From assembly GCF_009760925.1 (NCBI RefSeq), contig NZ_VRLV01000001.1, positions 1,054,001 through 1,118,000 on the forward strand: a stretch of DNA of 64,000 bases, given 5' to 3'. Both the position numbers and the translations under genes were made by a program. The notes below the pieces were generated by a model. It saw only the letters and a list, made by a program, of their open reading frames with translations. It made no database searches and was not told the origin of the DNA. This DNA comes from Nonomuraea typhae (lineage in GTDB: Bacteria > Actinomycetota > Actinomycetes > Streptosporangiales > Streptosporangiaceae). Below, piece by piece: positions 9,842 through 17,642 of the stretch (positions are counted from its first letter, which is position 1; every line of letters starts with the position of its first letter).

Positions 9842-11817
9842 GCGGGTGTTCTCCTTCTTCTGATGACATGTACGGCTGTCGCCACTGCGAGCACCGCGAA
9901 ACCTGCGACGATCGGAACGGGTTCGAGGAAGAGCAGGAGCACGCCGGCGACGGCGGCGATCACCCGCTCCGGCACGCCGGTGAAGCCTCCGGTGGCCATC
10001 GCCAGCGCCGCGACCGCCACCGCCGAGACCGCGCTCAGCGCCAGCACCGTCCCGATCGGCCCCTGCCCGAGCAGCGCCTGCCCGTTGGGCGTGAGCACGA
10101 AGGCGAACGGCACGAGGAACGCCGGGAGGGTGTAGCGCCAGGTCATCATCATCGTCTTGTAGCTGTTGCCGCCGGTGATGGCCGCCGCCGCGACGGCCGA
10201 CAGCGCCGTGGGCGGGCTCACCTCCGACAGCACCGCGTAGTAGAAGATGAACATGTACGCCTCGGGCCGGGTGACGCCGAGGGTCATGAGGGCGGGGGCG
10301 ATGATGACGGCGGCGATGATGTAGCTGGCGGTCACCGGCACGGCCAGGCCCAGCAGCATGACCGCGAGCCCGGCCATGAGCGTGGTGAGGATGAGGTTGC
10401 CGGCGGCCACGTCGACGATGATCGAGCTGAGGTTGAGCCCGAGCCCGGTCTGGGTGATGACGCCGACGATGATGCCCGCCGCCGCGCAGACCGCGGTGAC
10501 CGGCAGCACGTCCAGCGAGCCCTTGGCCAGCGCCTGGGCGATGCGCTTGGGTCCCATGCGGTGCTCGGGGTCGAGGAAGGACAGGGCGAAGGCGACGGCG
10601 GTGGCGATGACCACCGACTGGAAGGCCGAGCGGTCCAGCGCCATCAGCACGACGATGAGGATGAGCGAGCTGAAGTGGTAGCCGAAGCGCAGCAGGAGCC
10701 GGCCGGCCTTGGGCGCGTTCACGTCCACGGCGTGCGTGCCGAAGCGCCGCGAGTCGATCTCGATGGCCAGGAAGATGCCCAGGTAGTACAGCAGCGTCGG
10801 GATGATCGCGTACAGCAGCACCTGCAGGTAGCCGACCTGGAGCTGCTCGGCGATGATGAAGGCCGCCGCGCCGAGCGTGGGCGGCGACAGGATCGCGCCG
10901 ATGCCGCTGGCGGCCAGGATGCCGCCCGCGGGCTCCCTGGGGTAGCCGGCGCGCTTGAGCACCGGCCAGGCCACGCTGCCGAGGCTGACGGTGGTGGCGG
11001 TGCCGGAGCCGGAGACGGTGCCGAGCAGGAACCCGGCGGTGGTGACGGTCCGGCCGGGGGCGGCCCGCGAGTTTCGGAAGGCGGCGAAGCTGAGGTCGAT
11101 GAAGAACTTGCTGGCGCCCGAGTAGTCGAGGACGGCGCCGTAGATGGTGAACAGAACGATGTAACTGGCCGCCACCTGCATCGGGACGCCGAAGAATCCC
11201 TCCGTGCCCGTGTAGAGCTGCGAGACGATCTGGTCGAGGTCGAATCCACGATGCGAGATCGGCCAGCTGATGGGCAAATAGTTCCCGAAGTAGGCGTATA
11301 CCAGGAAAATTCCGCAAATGATGCTGAGGGCGCTGCCGACCGTCCGCCGCACCGCCTCCAGAAGCAGCACGGTCAGCCCGACGCCGCCCAGAACGTCCCA
11401 GGCGTTCAGGCTCGAACTCGAGCCCCGGTCACGGAAGGCGTCCATGTCGAGCAGCGGGTAGAGCAGCACCCCGAGCGCCAGCGCCGCCAGCACCCAGTCG
11501 AGCGCGGACGGCCGCTCGTCGCGCTGCTCAGGGGCCTCCTGCCCGCGCCGGCGCCGCACGAAAGAGGCCAGCCCCGAGCGGTAGCACAGGAAGACCAGGG
11601 GCAACGCCACCGCCAGGAACGTCATCCGGTGCTGGACCGGCTCGATCGGCTGAAAGACCACGACGACGGAGTACGCCGACAGCAGCCCGCCGGCGGTCCA
11701 CACCATGAGCCGCAGGGGCCCGGACAATTGGCGGGCGGGGCGTTCCCCTTCGGCGGCCGAGACGAGCTCGGCCGTTCGCTCGCCACTGACTTCTGTCAAC
11801 ACTGGCCTCCCCGTCAT
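9838..11817 (-). CDS. TRAP transporter fused permease (DctQ-DctM)
   Basis: 659-residue permease with about 15 hydrophobic segments. The N-terminal part (about 35-190) corresponds to the small DctQ-like subunit and the rest to the large DctM-like subunit, with TVSGSGTATTVSLG and ILSPPTLGAAAF as typical conserved loops. It energises solute uptake, normally with a Na+ or H+ gradient, with the TAXI receptor. First gene of a three-gene minus-strand operon. Codons near 11270-11330 are unusually A/T-ending. Confidence 0.92.
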   Translation of the reverse strand: MTGRPVLTEVSGERTAELVSAAEGERPARQLSGPLRLMVWTAGGLLSAYSVVVVFQPIEPVQHRMTFLAVALPLVFLCYRSGLASFVRRRRGQEAPEQRDERPSALDWVLAALALGVLLYPLLDMDAFRDRGSSSSLNAWDVLGGVGLTVLLLEAVRRTVGSALSIICGIFLVYAYFGNYLPISWPISHRGFDLDQIVSQLYTGTEGFFGVPMQVAASYIVLFTIYGAVLDYSGASKFFIDLSFAAFRNSRAAPGRTVTTAGFLLGTVSGSGTATTVSLGSVAWPVLKRAGYPREPAGGILAASGIGAILSPPTLGAAAFIIAEQLQVGYLQVLLYAIIPTLLYYLGIFLAIEIDSRRFGTHAVDVNAPKAGRLLLRFGYHFSSLILIVVLMALDRSAFQSVVIATAVAFALSFLDPEHRMGPKRIAQALAKGSLDVLPVTAVCAAAGIIVGVITQTGLGLNLSSIIVDVAAGNLILTTLMAGLAVMLLGLAVPVTASYIIAAVIIAPALMTLGVTRPEAYMFIFYYAVLSEVSPPTALSAVAAAAITGGNSYKTMMMTWRYTLPAFLVPFAFVLTPNGQALLGQGPIGTVLALSAVSAVAVAALAMATGGFTGVPERVIAAVAGVLLLFLEPVPIVAGFAVLAVATAVHVIRRRRTPA

Positions 11818-11901
11818 GGCTTTCGGGGGGACTTTACGAGGCTGTTTAGGTCCGTGGGAAGAGGCCGTTATCTCATTGGTTTCTCGCCGACAATTCCCCG
11901 G

Positions 11902-13077
11902 TCAGAAAACCGGCCGCGCGCGTGCCATCAGTTCCGCGACGGGCACGTCGCCCGCCTGCCCGCCGTCGCGCAGCCGCACCGCCGCCCCGCCGGAGGCCGC
12001 CTCCCGCGGTCCCACCACCAGCTGGTACGGCACCAGCCGATGCGCCCGGATCCTGGCCCCGAGGCTGCCCCGGCCGGGGCCGGCCAGCTCGGCCCGCAGC
12101 CCGGCGGCCAGGCAGCGGCGCAGCAGGTCGTGCCCGGCCGCCAGCTCGGCCTCCGACAGCGGCACCACCACCGCCTGCACCGGCGCCAGCCAGGCGGGCA
12201 GCGCGCCGCCGTGCACCTCGACGAGGTGGCCCAGCAGCCGCTCGACGCCGCCGACGACGCTGCGGTGGACCATGGCCGGGCGCCCGCCGCCGGCGTAGGA
12301 CAGCTCGAAGCGGCCGGGCATGTAGAGGTCCACCTGGACGGTGGACAGGGTGGACTCGCGGCCCGCGGAGTCGGCTATCTGGATGTCGATCTTCGGGCCG
12401 TAGAAGGCGGCCTCGCCGTACTCCTCGTCATAGGGCCGCCCGCGCTCGGCCAGCACCGCGCGCAGCACGCCCTCCGCGTGCGCCCACAGGGCGGGATCGT
12501 CGACGAACTTGCCCGAGGAGCCGCCCAGCGACAGGCGGTACCGCGCGGCCTCGATGCCGAGCTGGGCGTGGGCGGCCTCGATGAGGTCGAGCGCGGCCGA
12601 GACCTCGGCGGCGGCCTGCTCGGGCGGGCAGAACACGTGGCCGTCGTTGAGGTGGATGGCGCGCACCCGGTTGAGGCCGCCGAGCACGCCCGACAGCTCC
12701 GAGCGGTACTGCCCGCCCAGCTCGGCCAGGCGCAGCGGCAGCTCGCGGCGGCTGCGCCCGCGCGAGCGGTAGATGAGCGCGTGGTGCGGGCACAGGCTCG
12801 GCCGCAGCACGAACTGCTCGCCGCCGACCTCCATCGGCGGGAACATGTCCTCGGCGTAGTGGTCCCAGTGGCCGGAGCGCTCGTACAGCTCGCGTTTGCC
12901 GAGGACGGGGGAGTTGACGTGCTGGTAGCCGTTGCGGCGTTCCAGCTCGTGCACGTAGTCCTCGACGGCCTTGCGGATGGCCGCCCCGGCCGGGAGCAGG
13001 TACGGCAGGCCGGAGCCGATGAGCGGGTCGGTGCCGAAGAGGCCGAGCTCGCGGCCCAGCTTGCGATGGTCGTTCAT
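11902..13077 (-). CDS. Short threonyl-tRNA synthetase paralogue
   Basis: Class II aminoacyl-tRNA synthetase of 391 residues, against about 640 for housekeeping ThrRS. It has only the catalytic core and the anticodon-binding domain (about 295-391); the N-terminal TGS and editing domains are absent. The three zinc/threonine ligands of ThrRS are conserved with right spacing: C96 (LRPSLCPHH), H147 (LNDGHVFC) and H271 (AMVHRSVVGG). Motif 3 is GGVERLLGHL. A second ThrRS of this kind could give resistance to a ThrRS inhibitor or charge a carrier or tRNA in a special pathway (inference). The gene sits behind a Thr-rich leader peptide and has its AAGGGG ribosome binding site buried in a hairpin. Confidence 0.9.
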   Translation of the reverse strand: MNDHRKLGRELGLFGTDPLIGSGLPYLLPAGAAIRKAVEDYVHELERRNGYQHVNSPVLGKRELYERSGHWDHYAEDMFPPMEVGGEQFVLRPSLCPHHALIYRSRGRSRRELPLRLAELGGQYRSELSGVLGGLNRVRAIHLNDGHVFCPPEQAAAEVSAALDLIEAAHAQLGIEAARYRLSLGGSSGKFVDDPALWAHAEGVLRAVLAERGRPYDEEYGEAAFYGPKIDIQIADSAGRESTLSTVQVDLYMPGRFELSYAGGGRPAMVHRSVVGGVERLLGHLVEVHGGALPAWLAPVQAVVVPLSEAELAAGHDLLRRCLAAGLRAELAGPGRGSLGARIRAHRLVPYQLVVGPREAASGGAAVRLRDGGQAGDVPVAELMARARPVF

Positions 13078-13084
13078 CGTGGTT

Positions 13085-13145
13085 CCCCTTGTCAGGAAAG
13101 GGGGCGAACGACCGTCGCGGCGCGTCTCCGGGCGTTCGCCCGGAG
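13085..13145 (-). promoter_or_regulatory. Attenuator-like leader hairpins before ThrRS paralogue
   Basis: Read on the minus strand, hairpin A (13145-13126) is a perfect stem CTCCGGGC/GCCCGGAG. The segment GGGCGAACG inside it (13141-13133) can instead pair perfectly with CGTTCGCCC (13110-13102). A third hairpin pairs CCCCTT (13103-13098) with AAGGGG (13090-13085), which is the ribosome binding site 7 bases before the ATG. The second pairing and the third share bases 13102-13103, so they compete. No U-tract follows, favouring control of translation over transcription termination. Folding is by eye. Confidence 0.65.
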
Positions 13146-13153
13146 TGCAGGAA

Positions 13154-13204
13154 TCAGCGCGCCGGGACGGTGTCCGGCGTCGTCGTGACGAAGGCGCGCT
13201 GCAT
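13154..13204 (-). CDS. Threonine-rich leader peptide MQRAFVTTTPDTVPAR
   Basis: A 16-codon ORF starts 17 bases after the nucleotidyltransferase stop and ends 76 bases before the ThrRS-like ATG. It encodes three consecutive Thr codons (ACG x3) and a fourth three codons later, 4 of 16 residues. GGTGAG upstream is a modest ribosome binding site. The arrangement (amino acid run matching the downstream synthetase, then competing hairpins) is that of classical ribosome-mediated attenuation. Within the ORF, GCGCGCC (13199-13193) can also pair with GGCGCGC (13163-13157). Confidence 0.7.
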   Translation of the reverse strand: MQRAFVTTTPDTVPAR

Positions 13205-13220
13205 GCGGCTCACCGTAGCA

Positions 13221-13688
13221 TCAGCCGCCGCGGGCCGCATTCACGATTCGGGTGGTCGAGCGGTCGGGGATGGCCTCGAGCTCCCAGCACTCGGCACCGA
13301 GCAGCGCCGCCGCCGCGCACCGGCCGCCGGCGTGCGGGTCGCCGGCGGTGTGGGCCAGCGCGCCCGGGCGCATCGGCGCCATCAGGTCGATGTAGTCCTC
13401 CGGGCCGTGCGCCTCAGGCGGCCCGGTCACGATGAACACGCCGCTCACGCAGCGCAGCGCGGCCAGCACCTCGGCACGCTCGGCCGCCGGGTTGACCGGG
13501 CGGGTCGGGCCCTTCCAGGCACGCACCCGGGGGTCGTCCTCGACGCCGATGACCAGCGGCAGCCCGCGCGCCGCCACCTCCTCGAGATAGCGGACGTGGC
13601 CGACGTGCAGGATGTCGAAGACACCGGTCACGTACGCCGCTCCCGGCTGGTCGTAGGGGCGCACCCACACGGCCTCGAGGCTGCTCAC
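13221..13688 (-). CDS. Cytidylyltransferase-like nucleotidyltransferase
   Basis: 155-residue protein with the nucleotidyltransferase signature [17 protein letters not shown] (HVGH corresponds to the HxGH motif) early in the sequence and a STTRIV segment near the C-terminus, the ISSTxI-like motif. It is related to glycerol-3-phosphate cytidylyltransferase and the RfaE N-terminal nucleotidyltransferase; substrate unknown. GTG 13688 is preferred because GGAGGAG lies just upstream, whereas longer in-frame starts overlap the divergent promoter. It is followed by the Thr leader and ThrRS paralogue on the same strand, so they may be one operon. Confidence 0.8.
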   Translation of the reverse strand: MSSLEAVWVRPYDQPGAAYVTGVFDILHVGHVRYLEEVAARGLPLVIGVEDDPRVRAWKGPTRPVNPAAERAEVLAALRCVSGVFIVTGPPEAHGPEDYIDLMAPMRPGALAHTAGDPHAGGRCAAAALLGAECWELEAIPDRSTTRIVNAARGG

Positions 13689-13849
13689 CCGTGCTCTCCT
13701 CCGTCCGCGGACTCGTCGATCGCAGCGTACTTGGTCTTCGGGAGCACCCGCGCAGGCGACCATGGGAAAGGGCATTCCTACCTTTTCGCGATAGTCTGCG
13801 ACCCCCGGGCGGCGCGTCTCATGACGATGCCGGAATCGGGGAGGTTGCC

Positions 13850-14278
13850 ATGGCAGCGCCGGACTTTCATACCCATGCCCACGTGGTGCTGCCGGGCGTG
13901 CCCGCCCAGGTCGCCCGGGCCCGTCACGCCGTGACGGACGCGGTGGGCCGGGGTCATCCCCTGCACGACGAGGCCGTCCTGCTCACCAGCGAACTGGCCA
14001 CCAACGCCGTCCTGCACACCCAGTCGGGCGCCGGCGGCACCTTCTCCGTCACCGTCCAGGCCACCGGCGAGCTGGTGCGCGTCTGCGTCGAGGACGCCGG
14101 CTCCGACGCGCCGCCGTGCGCCTGCCACTCCGGCGCCCTGGCCACCGGCGGCCGCGGGCTGCCGCTGCTGGAGGCGCTCAGCCATCGCTGGGGTTTCGAA
14201 CGTTCCAACGGCGTCAACCGCGTCTGGTTCGAGCTGCTGCTCGTCACCGTCCCCGCCGGATGGGTCCTAGAGGTCTAA
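13850..14278 (+). CDS. HATPase domain protein, anti-sigma regulatory (RsbW-like)
   Basis: 142-residue GHKL ATPase. The N box is [13 protein letters not shown]; the ATP-lid region reads VCVEDAGSD and [11 protein letters not shown]. Such single-domain proteins are anti-sigma factors or Ser kinases acting on STAS antagonists in actinomycetes, but no partner sigma or STAS gene is adjacent. A CACH cysteine/histidine cluster sits in the lid. ATG 13850 is chosen for the GGGGAGG site 6 bases upstream. Its stop overlaps the convergent LuxR gene by 12 bases. Confidence 0.85.
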   Translation: MAAPDFHTHAHVVLPGVPAQVARARHAVTDAVGRGHPLHDEAVLLTSELATNAVLHTQSGAGGTFSVTVQATGELVRVCVEDAGSDAPPCACHSGALATGGRGLPLLEALSHRWGFERSNGVNRVWFELLLVTVPAGWVLEV

Positions 14279-15226
14279 TCGGCACAACCCCTCGGCCAGC
14301 GCCTTCGTGGTCAGCCGGGTCCGGCTGTCGCAGCCGAGCTTGGTGAAGATGTGCTCCAGGTGCGTGGTGACCGTCCGCACGCTCAGCACCAGCGCCGCCG
14401 CGATCTGCGGGTTGGAGTCGCCCGCCGCCACCCGGGTCAGCACCTCCACCTCCCGCCCGGTCAGCTCGTACGGCAGGGCGCACGGCCGCTCGGCCACCAC
14501 CGCGCCCTGAAGGCCCCCCTGGAACCCCACTCCCGCCCGGACCACCCGCACGTCCCGCCACTGGCCGGAGGCGTCCAGCCACAGGCCGCGCCGGCTCAGC
14601 TCGCGCGAGTCGATGAACGCGCGGGCGAAGGCGGCCATCCCCGGCTCGCCGAAGAGGGCGGGGGAGTGCTCGGCCCCCGGGACGGCCCGCCGTACGCCGG
14701 CCCGGTCGAAGGCGACCGCGCGATAACCCGGCGGCAGCGCGGTCGGGGTGAGCACGCAGCGCGACAGGTCCGTGACGTGGGCCAGCGTGGGCGCGGCCGC
14801 CGACACCAGCGCCGGGGCCGTGCGCGGCGGCTCCCGGCGGTAGGCCAGGTGCAGCAGGCCCGTGTAGCGGCCGTCCGGCAGGAACAGCGGCGCGGTCAGG
14901 CCGCAGCGCCAGCCGTAGGGCTCCAGGTGGCGGCGGAAGTAGCGGCGGGTGCCCGGCTCCGGCATCACGACCGGGCTGCGGGTGGCGATGGCCCGCCGGT
15001 ATGCCTCCAGCGTGGCGTACTCCTCGGCGGCGTCATGGTCGATGCGCTCGTGCCCGGCGGCGGCGACGCTGTGATGGCCGCCCGTGGCCGGGTCGTAGGC
15101 GACGAACTCGTACCCCTCGACCGGGAGCACCCGCCGCAGGGCCGTCATGGCGCCGTGCGCCCCGCCACCCCCCGCCACCTGGTAGCCGACCTCGGCGAAC
15201 GCCTGCAGCAGGGAGATCTCGGCCAC
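14267..15226 (-). CDS. LuxR family transcriptional regulator
   Basis: 319 residues. The C-terminal 65 are a LuxR/FixJ-type helix-turn-helix (LTGREVEVLTRVAAGDSNPQ, then VRTVTTHLEHIFTKLG). The N-terminal two-thirds resembles a GAF-like sensory region with no receiver aspartate, so it is not a typical two-component response regulator. GTG 15226 lies 9 bases after GATATA (15235-15240 on this strand), suggesting a leaderless message. Target genes are not evident. Confidence 0.85.
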   Translation of the reverse strand: MAEISLLQAFAEVGYQVAGGGGAHGAMTALRRVLPVEGYEFVAYDPATGGHHSVAAAGHERIDHDAAEEYATLEAYRRAIATRSPVVMPEPGTRRYFRRHLEPYGWRCGLTAPLFLPDGRYTGLLHLAYRREPPRTAPALVSAAAPTLAHVTDLSRCVLTPTALPPGYRAVAFDRAGVRRAVPGAEHSPALFGEPGMAAFARAFIDSRELSRRGLWLDASGQWRDVRVVRAGVGFQGGLQGAVVAERPCALPYELTGREVEVLTRVAAGDSNPQIAAALVLSVRTVTTHLEHIFTKLGCDSRTRLTTKALAEGLCRLDL

Positions 15227-15312
15227 GGCTCTTTATATCATCCGCGTAAATCTTCCCGGATGTACCGCCAAACGCCGCGGGCCCGGCGGATGACCGATTC
15301 GGCCGCCATGTC

Positions 15313-15909
15313 ATGATCGCTGGCATGACGGCCGACCTTGTCGCCCGAAAGGTGACCAACCTGCTCGCGCCGCAGGTGCTGGTGATCGCGATGCCGCCGC
15401 TCGTCGGCGTCCTCGCCCAGGGCTGGACCGGCGCCGCCTGGGGCCTGCTCGCCTCCGCCCTGTGCGGCGGCGTCCCCGCCCTGGTCATCGCCTCAGGAGT
15501 ACGCGCCGGGCGGCTCGACTCCCACCACATCGTGGACCGGACCCGCCGCACCGGCCCGCTGATCAGCGCCGTCGCCGCCGTCCTGGCCGCGCTCGTGCTG
15601 CTGATCCTGCTGGACGCCCCGGTCCTGCTCACGGCCACGGTCACCGCCATGCTCGCCGCCCTGGCCGTGACCGTCCCCATCACGCTGCGCTGGAAGATCT
15701 CCTTCCACGCCGCCGTGTGCGCCGGCACGGTCGTGGTCCTGGCCCACGTCCTGCCTCCGGCCCCGACGGCACTGGCGGGGGCGCTCGTGGTGGCCCTGGT
15801 CTGCTGGGCCCGCGTCCGGCTCACCCACCACACGACCGCCCAGGTCCTCGCCGGCGCCGCCGCCGGCCTGCTCACCACCCTGGCCACGTTGACCGCGTTC
15901 GGGGTGTGA
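15313..15909 (+). CDS. Membrane protein, PAP2-like remnant fold
   Basis: 198 residues with five to six hydrophobic segments. RWKISFHAAVCAG and RVRLTHHTTAQVLAGAAAG align in pattern with the PSGH and SRx5Hx3D regions of PAP2 phosphatases, but the catalytic Ser-Gly-His is changed to SFHA and the final Asp to Gln, so phosphatase activity is doubtful. Two candidate starts, ATG 15313 and ATG 15325, are in frame; neither has a good ribosome binding site. Confidence 0.65.
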   Translation: MIAGMTADLVARKVTNLLAPQVLVIAMPPLVGVLAQGWTGAAWGLLASALCGGVPALVIASGVRAGRLDSHHIVDRTRRTGPLISAVAAVLAALVLLILLDAPVLLTATVTAMLAALAVTVPITLRWKISFHAAVCAGTVVVLAHVLPPAPTALAGALVVALVCWARVRLTHHTTAQVLAGAAAGLLTTLATLTAFGV

Positions 15910-15948
15910 GGCCGGAATATCCCGTGGGCGGGCCGGGTTGGGCCAGCC

Positions 15949-16677
15949 ATGAAGAGCCGGTTGCGAGTTGAGCCGACGGCCAAGCGGGTGCGCGCCTACC
16001 TGGGCGGGCATCCGGTCGCCGACACCACCCGGGCCCTGCTGGTCTGGGAGAGCCCTCACTACCCGACGTACTACCTGCCCCTGGCCGACGTCACCGCCAC
16101 GCTCACGGCCACGGGGGCGACCAGCCACTCGCCCAGCCGGGGCGAGGGCGTCGTGCACACGGTCGGCGCGGGCGGCAGGACGGCGGCGGAGGCGGCGCTG
16201 ACCTATCCGGACTCGCCGATCGAGGAGCTGCGCGGGCACGTGCGTCTCGAGTGGAGCGCGATGGACGCCTGGTTCGAGGAGGACGAGGAGGTGTACGTGC
16301 ACGCGCGTGACCCCTACACCCGCGTCGACATCCTGCCCAGCTCGCGGCGGATCCGGGTCGAGGTGGACGGCGTCACCGTGGCCGACTCCACGCACGCGAT
16401 GATCCTGTTCGAGACCGGGCTGCCGGCGCGGTACTACCTGCCGAAGACCGACGTGCGCATTGACCTGCTGGAGTCCACCGACACGGCCACCCGATGCCCG
16501 TACAAGGGGACGGCCGAGTACTGGACGGTCAACGGGCGGGCCGATCTCGCCTGGTCCTACCGGACGCCGCTGCCGGAGAGCGAGCGCGTCGCCGGGCTCA
16601 TCGCCTTCTACAACGAGAAGCTCGACGTCTACGTGGACGAGAAGCTGGAGGAGCGGCCCAGGACCCAGTTCTCCTAG
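15949..16677 (+). CDS. Tandem DUF427 protein
   Basis: 242-residue protein made of two DUF427 domains (about 5-110 and 118-225). Both contain the same landmarks: a VxVxxxGxxVADSTxA-like start, then YYLP and a Ser/Thr-rich CPYKGTAEYW-like end. In the second copy this reads TRCPYKGTAEYWTV; in the first it is degenerate (SHSPSRGEGVVHTV), suggesting that only the second domain keeps a functional pocket. The biochemical role of the family is not established. Confidence 0.85.
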   Translation: MKSRLRVEPTAKRVRAYLGGHPVADTTRALLVWESPHYPTYYLPLADVTATLTATGATSHSPSRGEGVVHTVGAGGRTAAEAALTYPDSPIEELRGHVRLEWSAMDAWFEEDEEVYVHARDPYTRVDILPSSRRIRVEVDGVTVADSTHAMILFETGLPARYYLPKTDVRIDLLESTDTATRCPYKGTAEYWTVNGRADLAWSYRTPLPESERVAGLIAFYNEKLDVYVDEKLEERPRTQFS

Positions 16678-16726
16678 AGCCCGGACGCCGTAAGGTGGTC
16701 GCCATCTCTGAGGGGGTGTCGCGGTC

Positions 16727-17638
16727 GTGGTGAGTCTGGGGCAACTGGGCATCGCGGAGGGTGACGCGCGGGTCTACCGGTCGCTGCTGGCGGACCCGTC
16801 GGCGCCGGTCGAGGACGCCGCGGCGGTGGCCAGGCTGGCCGAGCTCGGGCTGGTCACCGAGCGCGACGGCGGGCTGGTGGTGACCGACCCGGAGACGGCG
16901 CTCAGCGAGCTGGTCAAGCGGCGCATCAGCGACACGTTCTCCGAGATGCGGCATCTGGCCTCGGCCTGGCAGGATCTGGCCCGGCTGCAGGCGGCGGCGC
17001 GGGCCGAGCAGGTCGAGACGATCGAGCGTGTCGACGATCAGGACCAGGTCGGCCAGCGCGTCGACTCGCTCGCCCTGCAGGCGCGCGAGGCGCTGAGCAT
17101 CCATCCGGTCCGGCGCCCGCCGAAGCCGGGCGAGCAGCTGCCGCGGGCGCTGGCCAGGCTGCAGGACGGGGTGCGGTGGCGCACCGTGATCGGGCTGGAG
17201 TGCCTGCGCGACCCCATGGTGCTGGCCTACTGCACGGCCCTGCACCGCGCGGGCGACCTGCACCGGAGCAACCCCGCGCCCCTGCAGCGGATGGTCATCC
17301 TGGACCGTGAGGTGGCCTTCGTGCCGACCGAGCCGGACCGGGCCGGCTCCGGGGCCTTCATCATCCGCCAGCCGGGGGTGGTGGCGACGCTGGTGCACCT
17401 GTTCGAGCAGACGTGGGCGGCCTCGGCCGACCTGGAGCCGCCCGCCGATCCGCTGTCGGCGGTGGAGCGGCAGGTGCTGCACCTGCTGCTGGCGACGGAC
17501 AAGGACGAGGTGGCCGCCCGCGAGCTGGGCGTCAGCCTGCGCAGCTACCGGCGGCGCGTGGCCGAGGTCCTGGAGCGGCTCCAGGTGGCCAACAGGTTCC
17601 AGGCGGGCGCCAAGGCCAAGGAACTGGGCTGGATCTGA
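16727..17638 (+). CDS. Helix-turn-helix regulator, TrmB/LuxR-like layout
   Basis: 303 residues. An N-terminal winged-helix-like part (1-75) resembles TrmB-type regulators (GIAEGDARVYRSLL, then LAELGLVTERDGGLVVTD), and the C-terminus is a LuxR-type helix-turn-helix (VERQVLHLLLATDKDEVAARELGVS shown by key residues E, V, A, A, LGVS, then YRRRVAEVLERLQ). The middle is a PLD-like sensor region typical of a family abundant in actinomycetes. GTG 16727 or the adjacent GTG 16730 is the start; AGGGGG is upstream. Its stop is 4 bases from the convergent MFS gene. Confidence 0.8.
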   Translation: MVSLGQLGIAEGDARVYRSLLADPSAPVEDAAAVARLAELGLVTERDGGLVVTDPETALSELVKRRISDTFSEMRHLASAWQDLARLQAAARAEQVETIERVDDQDQVGQRVDSLALQAREALSIHPVRRPPKPGEQLPRALARLQDGVRWRTVIGLECLRDPMVLAYCTALHRAGDLHRSNPAPLQRMVILDREVAFVPTEPDRAGSGAFIIRQPGVVATLVHLFEQTWAASADLEPPADPLSAVERQVLHLLLATDKDEVAARELGVSLRSYRRRVAEVLERLQVANRFQAGAKAKELGWI

Positions 17639-17642
17639 GCCG

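Noticed and set aside
8897..11317. Very long minus-strand frame of 806 codons
   Set aside because: It reads the antisense-frame shadow of the TRAP permease before joining the TAXI receptor frame; only the part from GTG 9841 has protein-like sequence and a signal peptide.
15313..15909. Call as an active PAP2 phosphatase
   Set aside because: The PSGH and final Asp positions are replaced, so only a PAP2-like fold is claimed.
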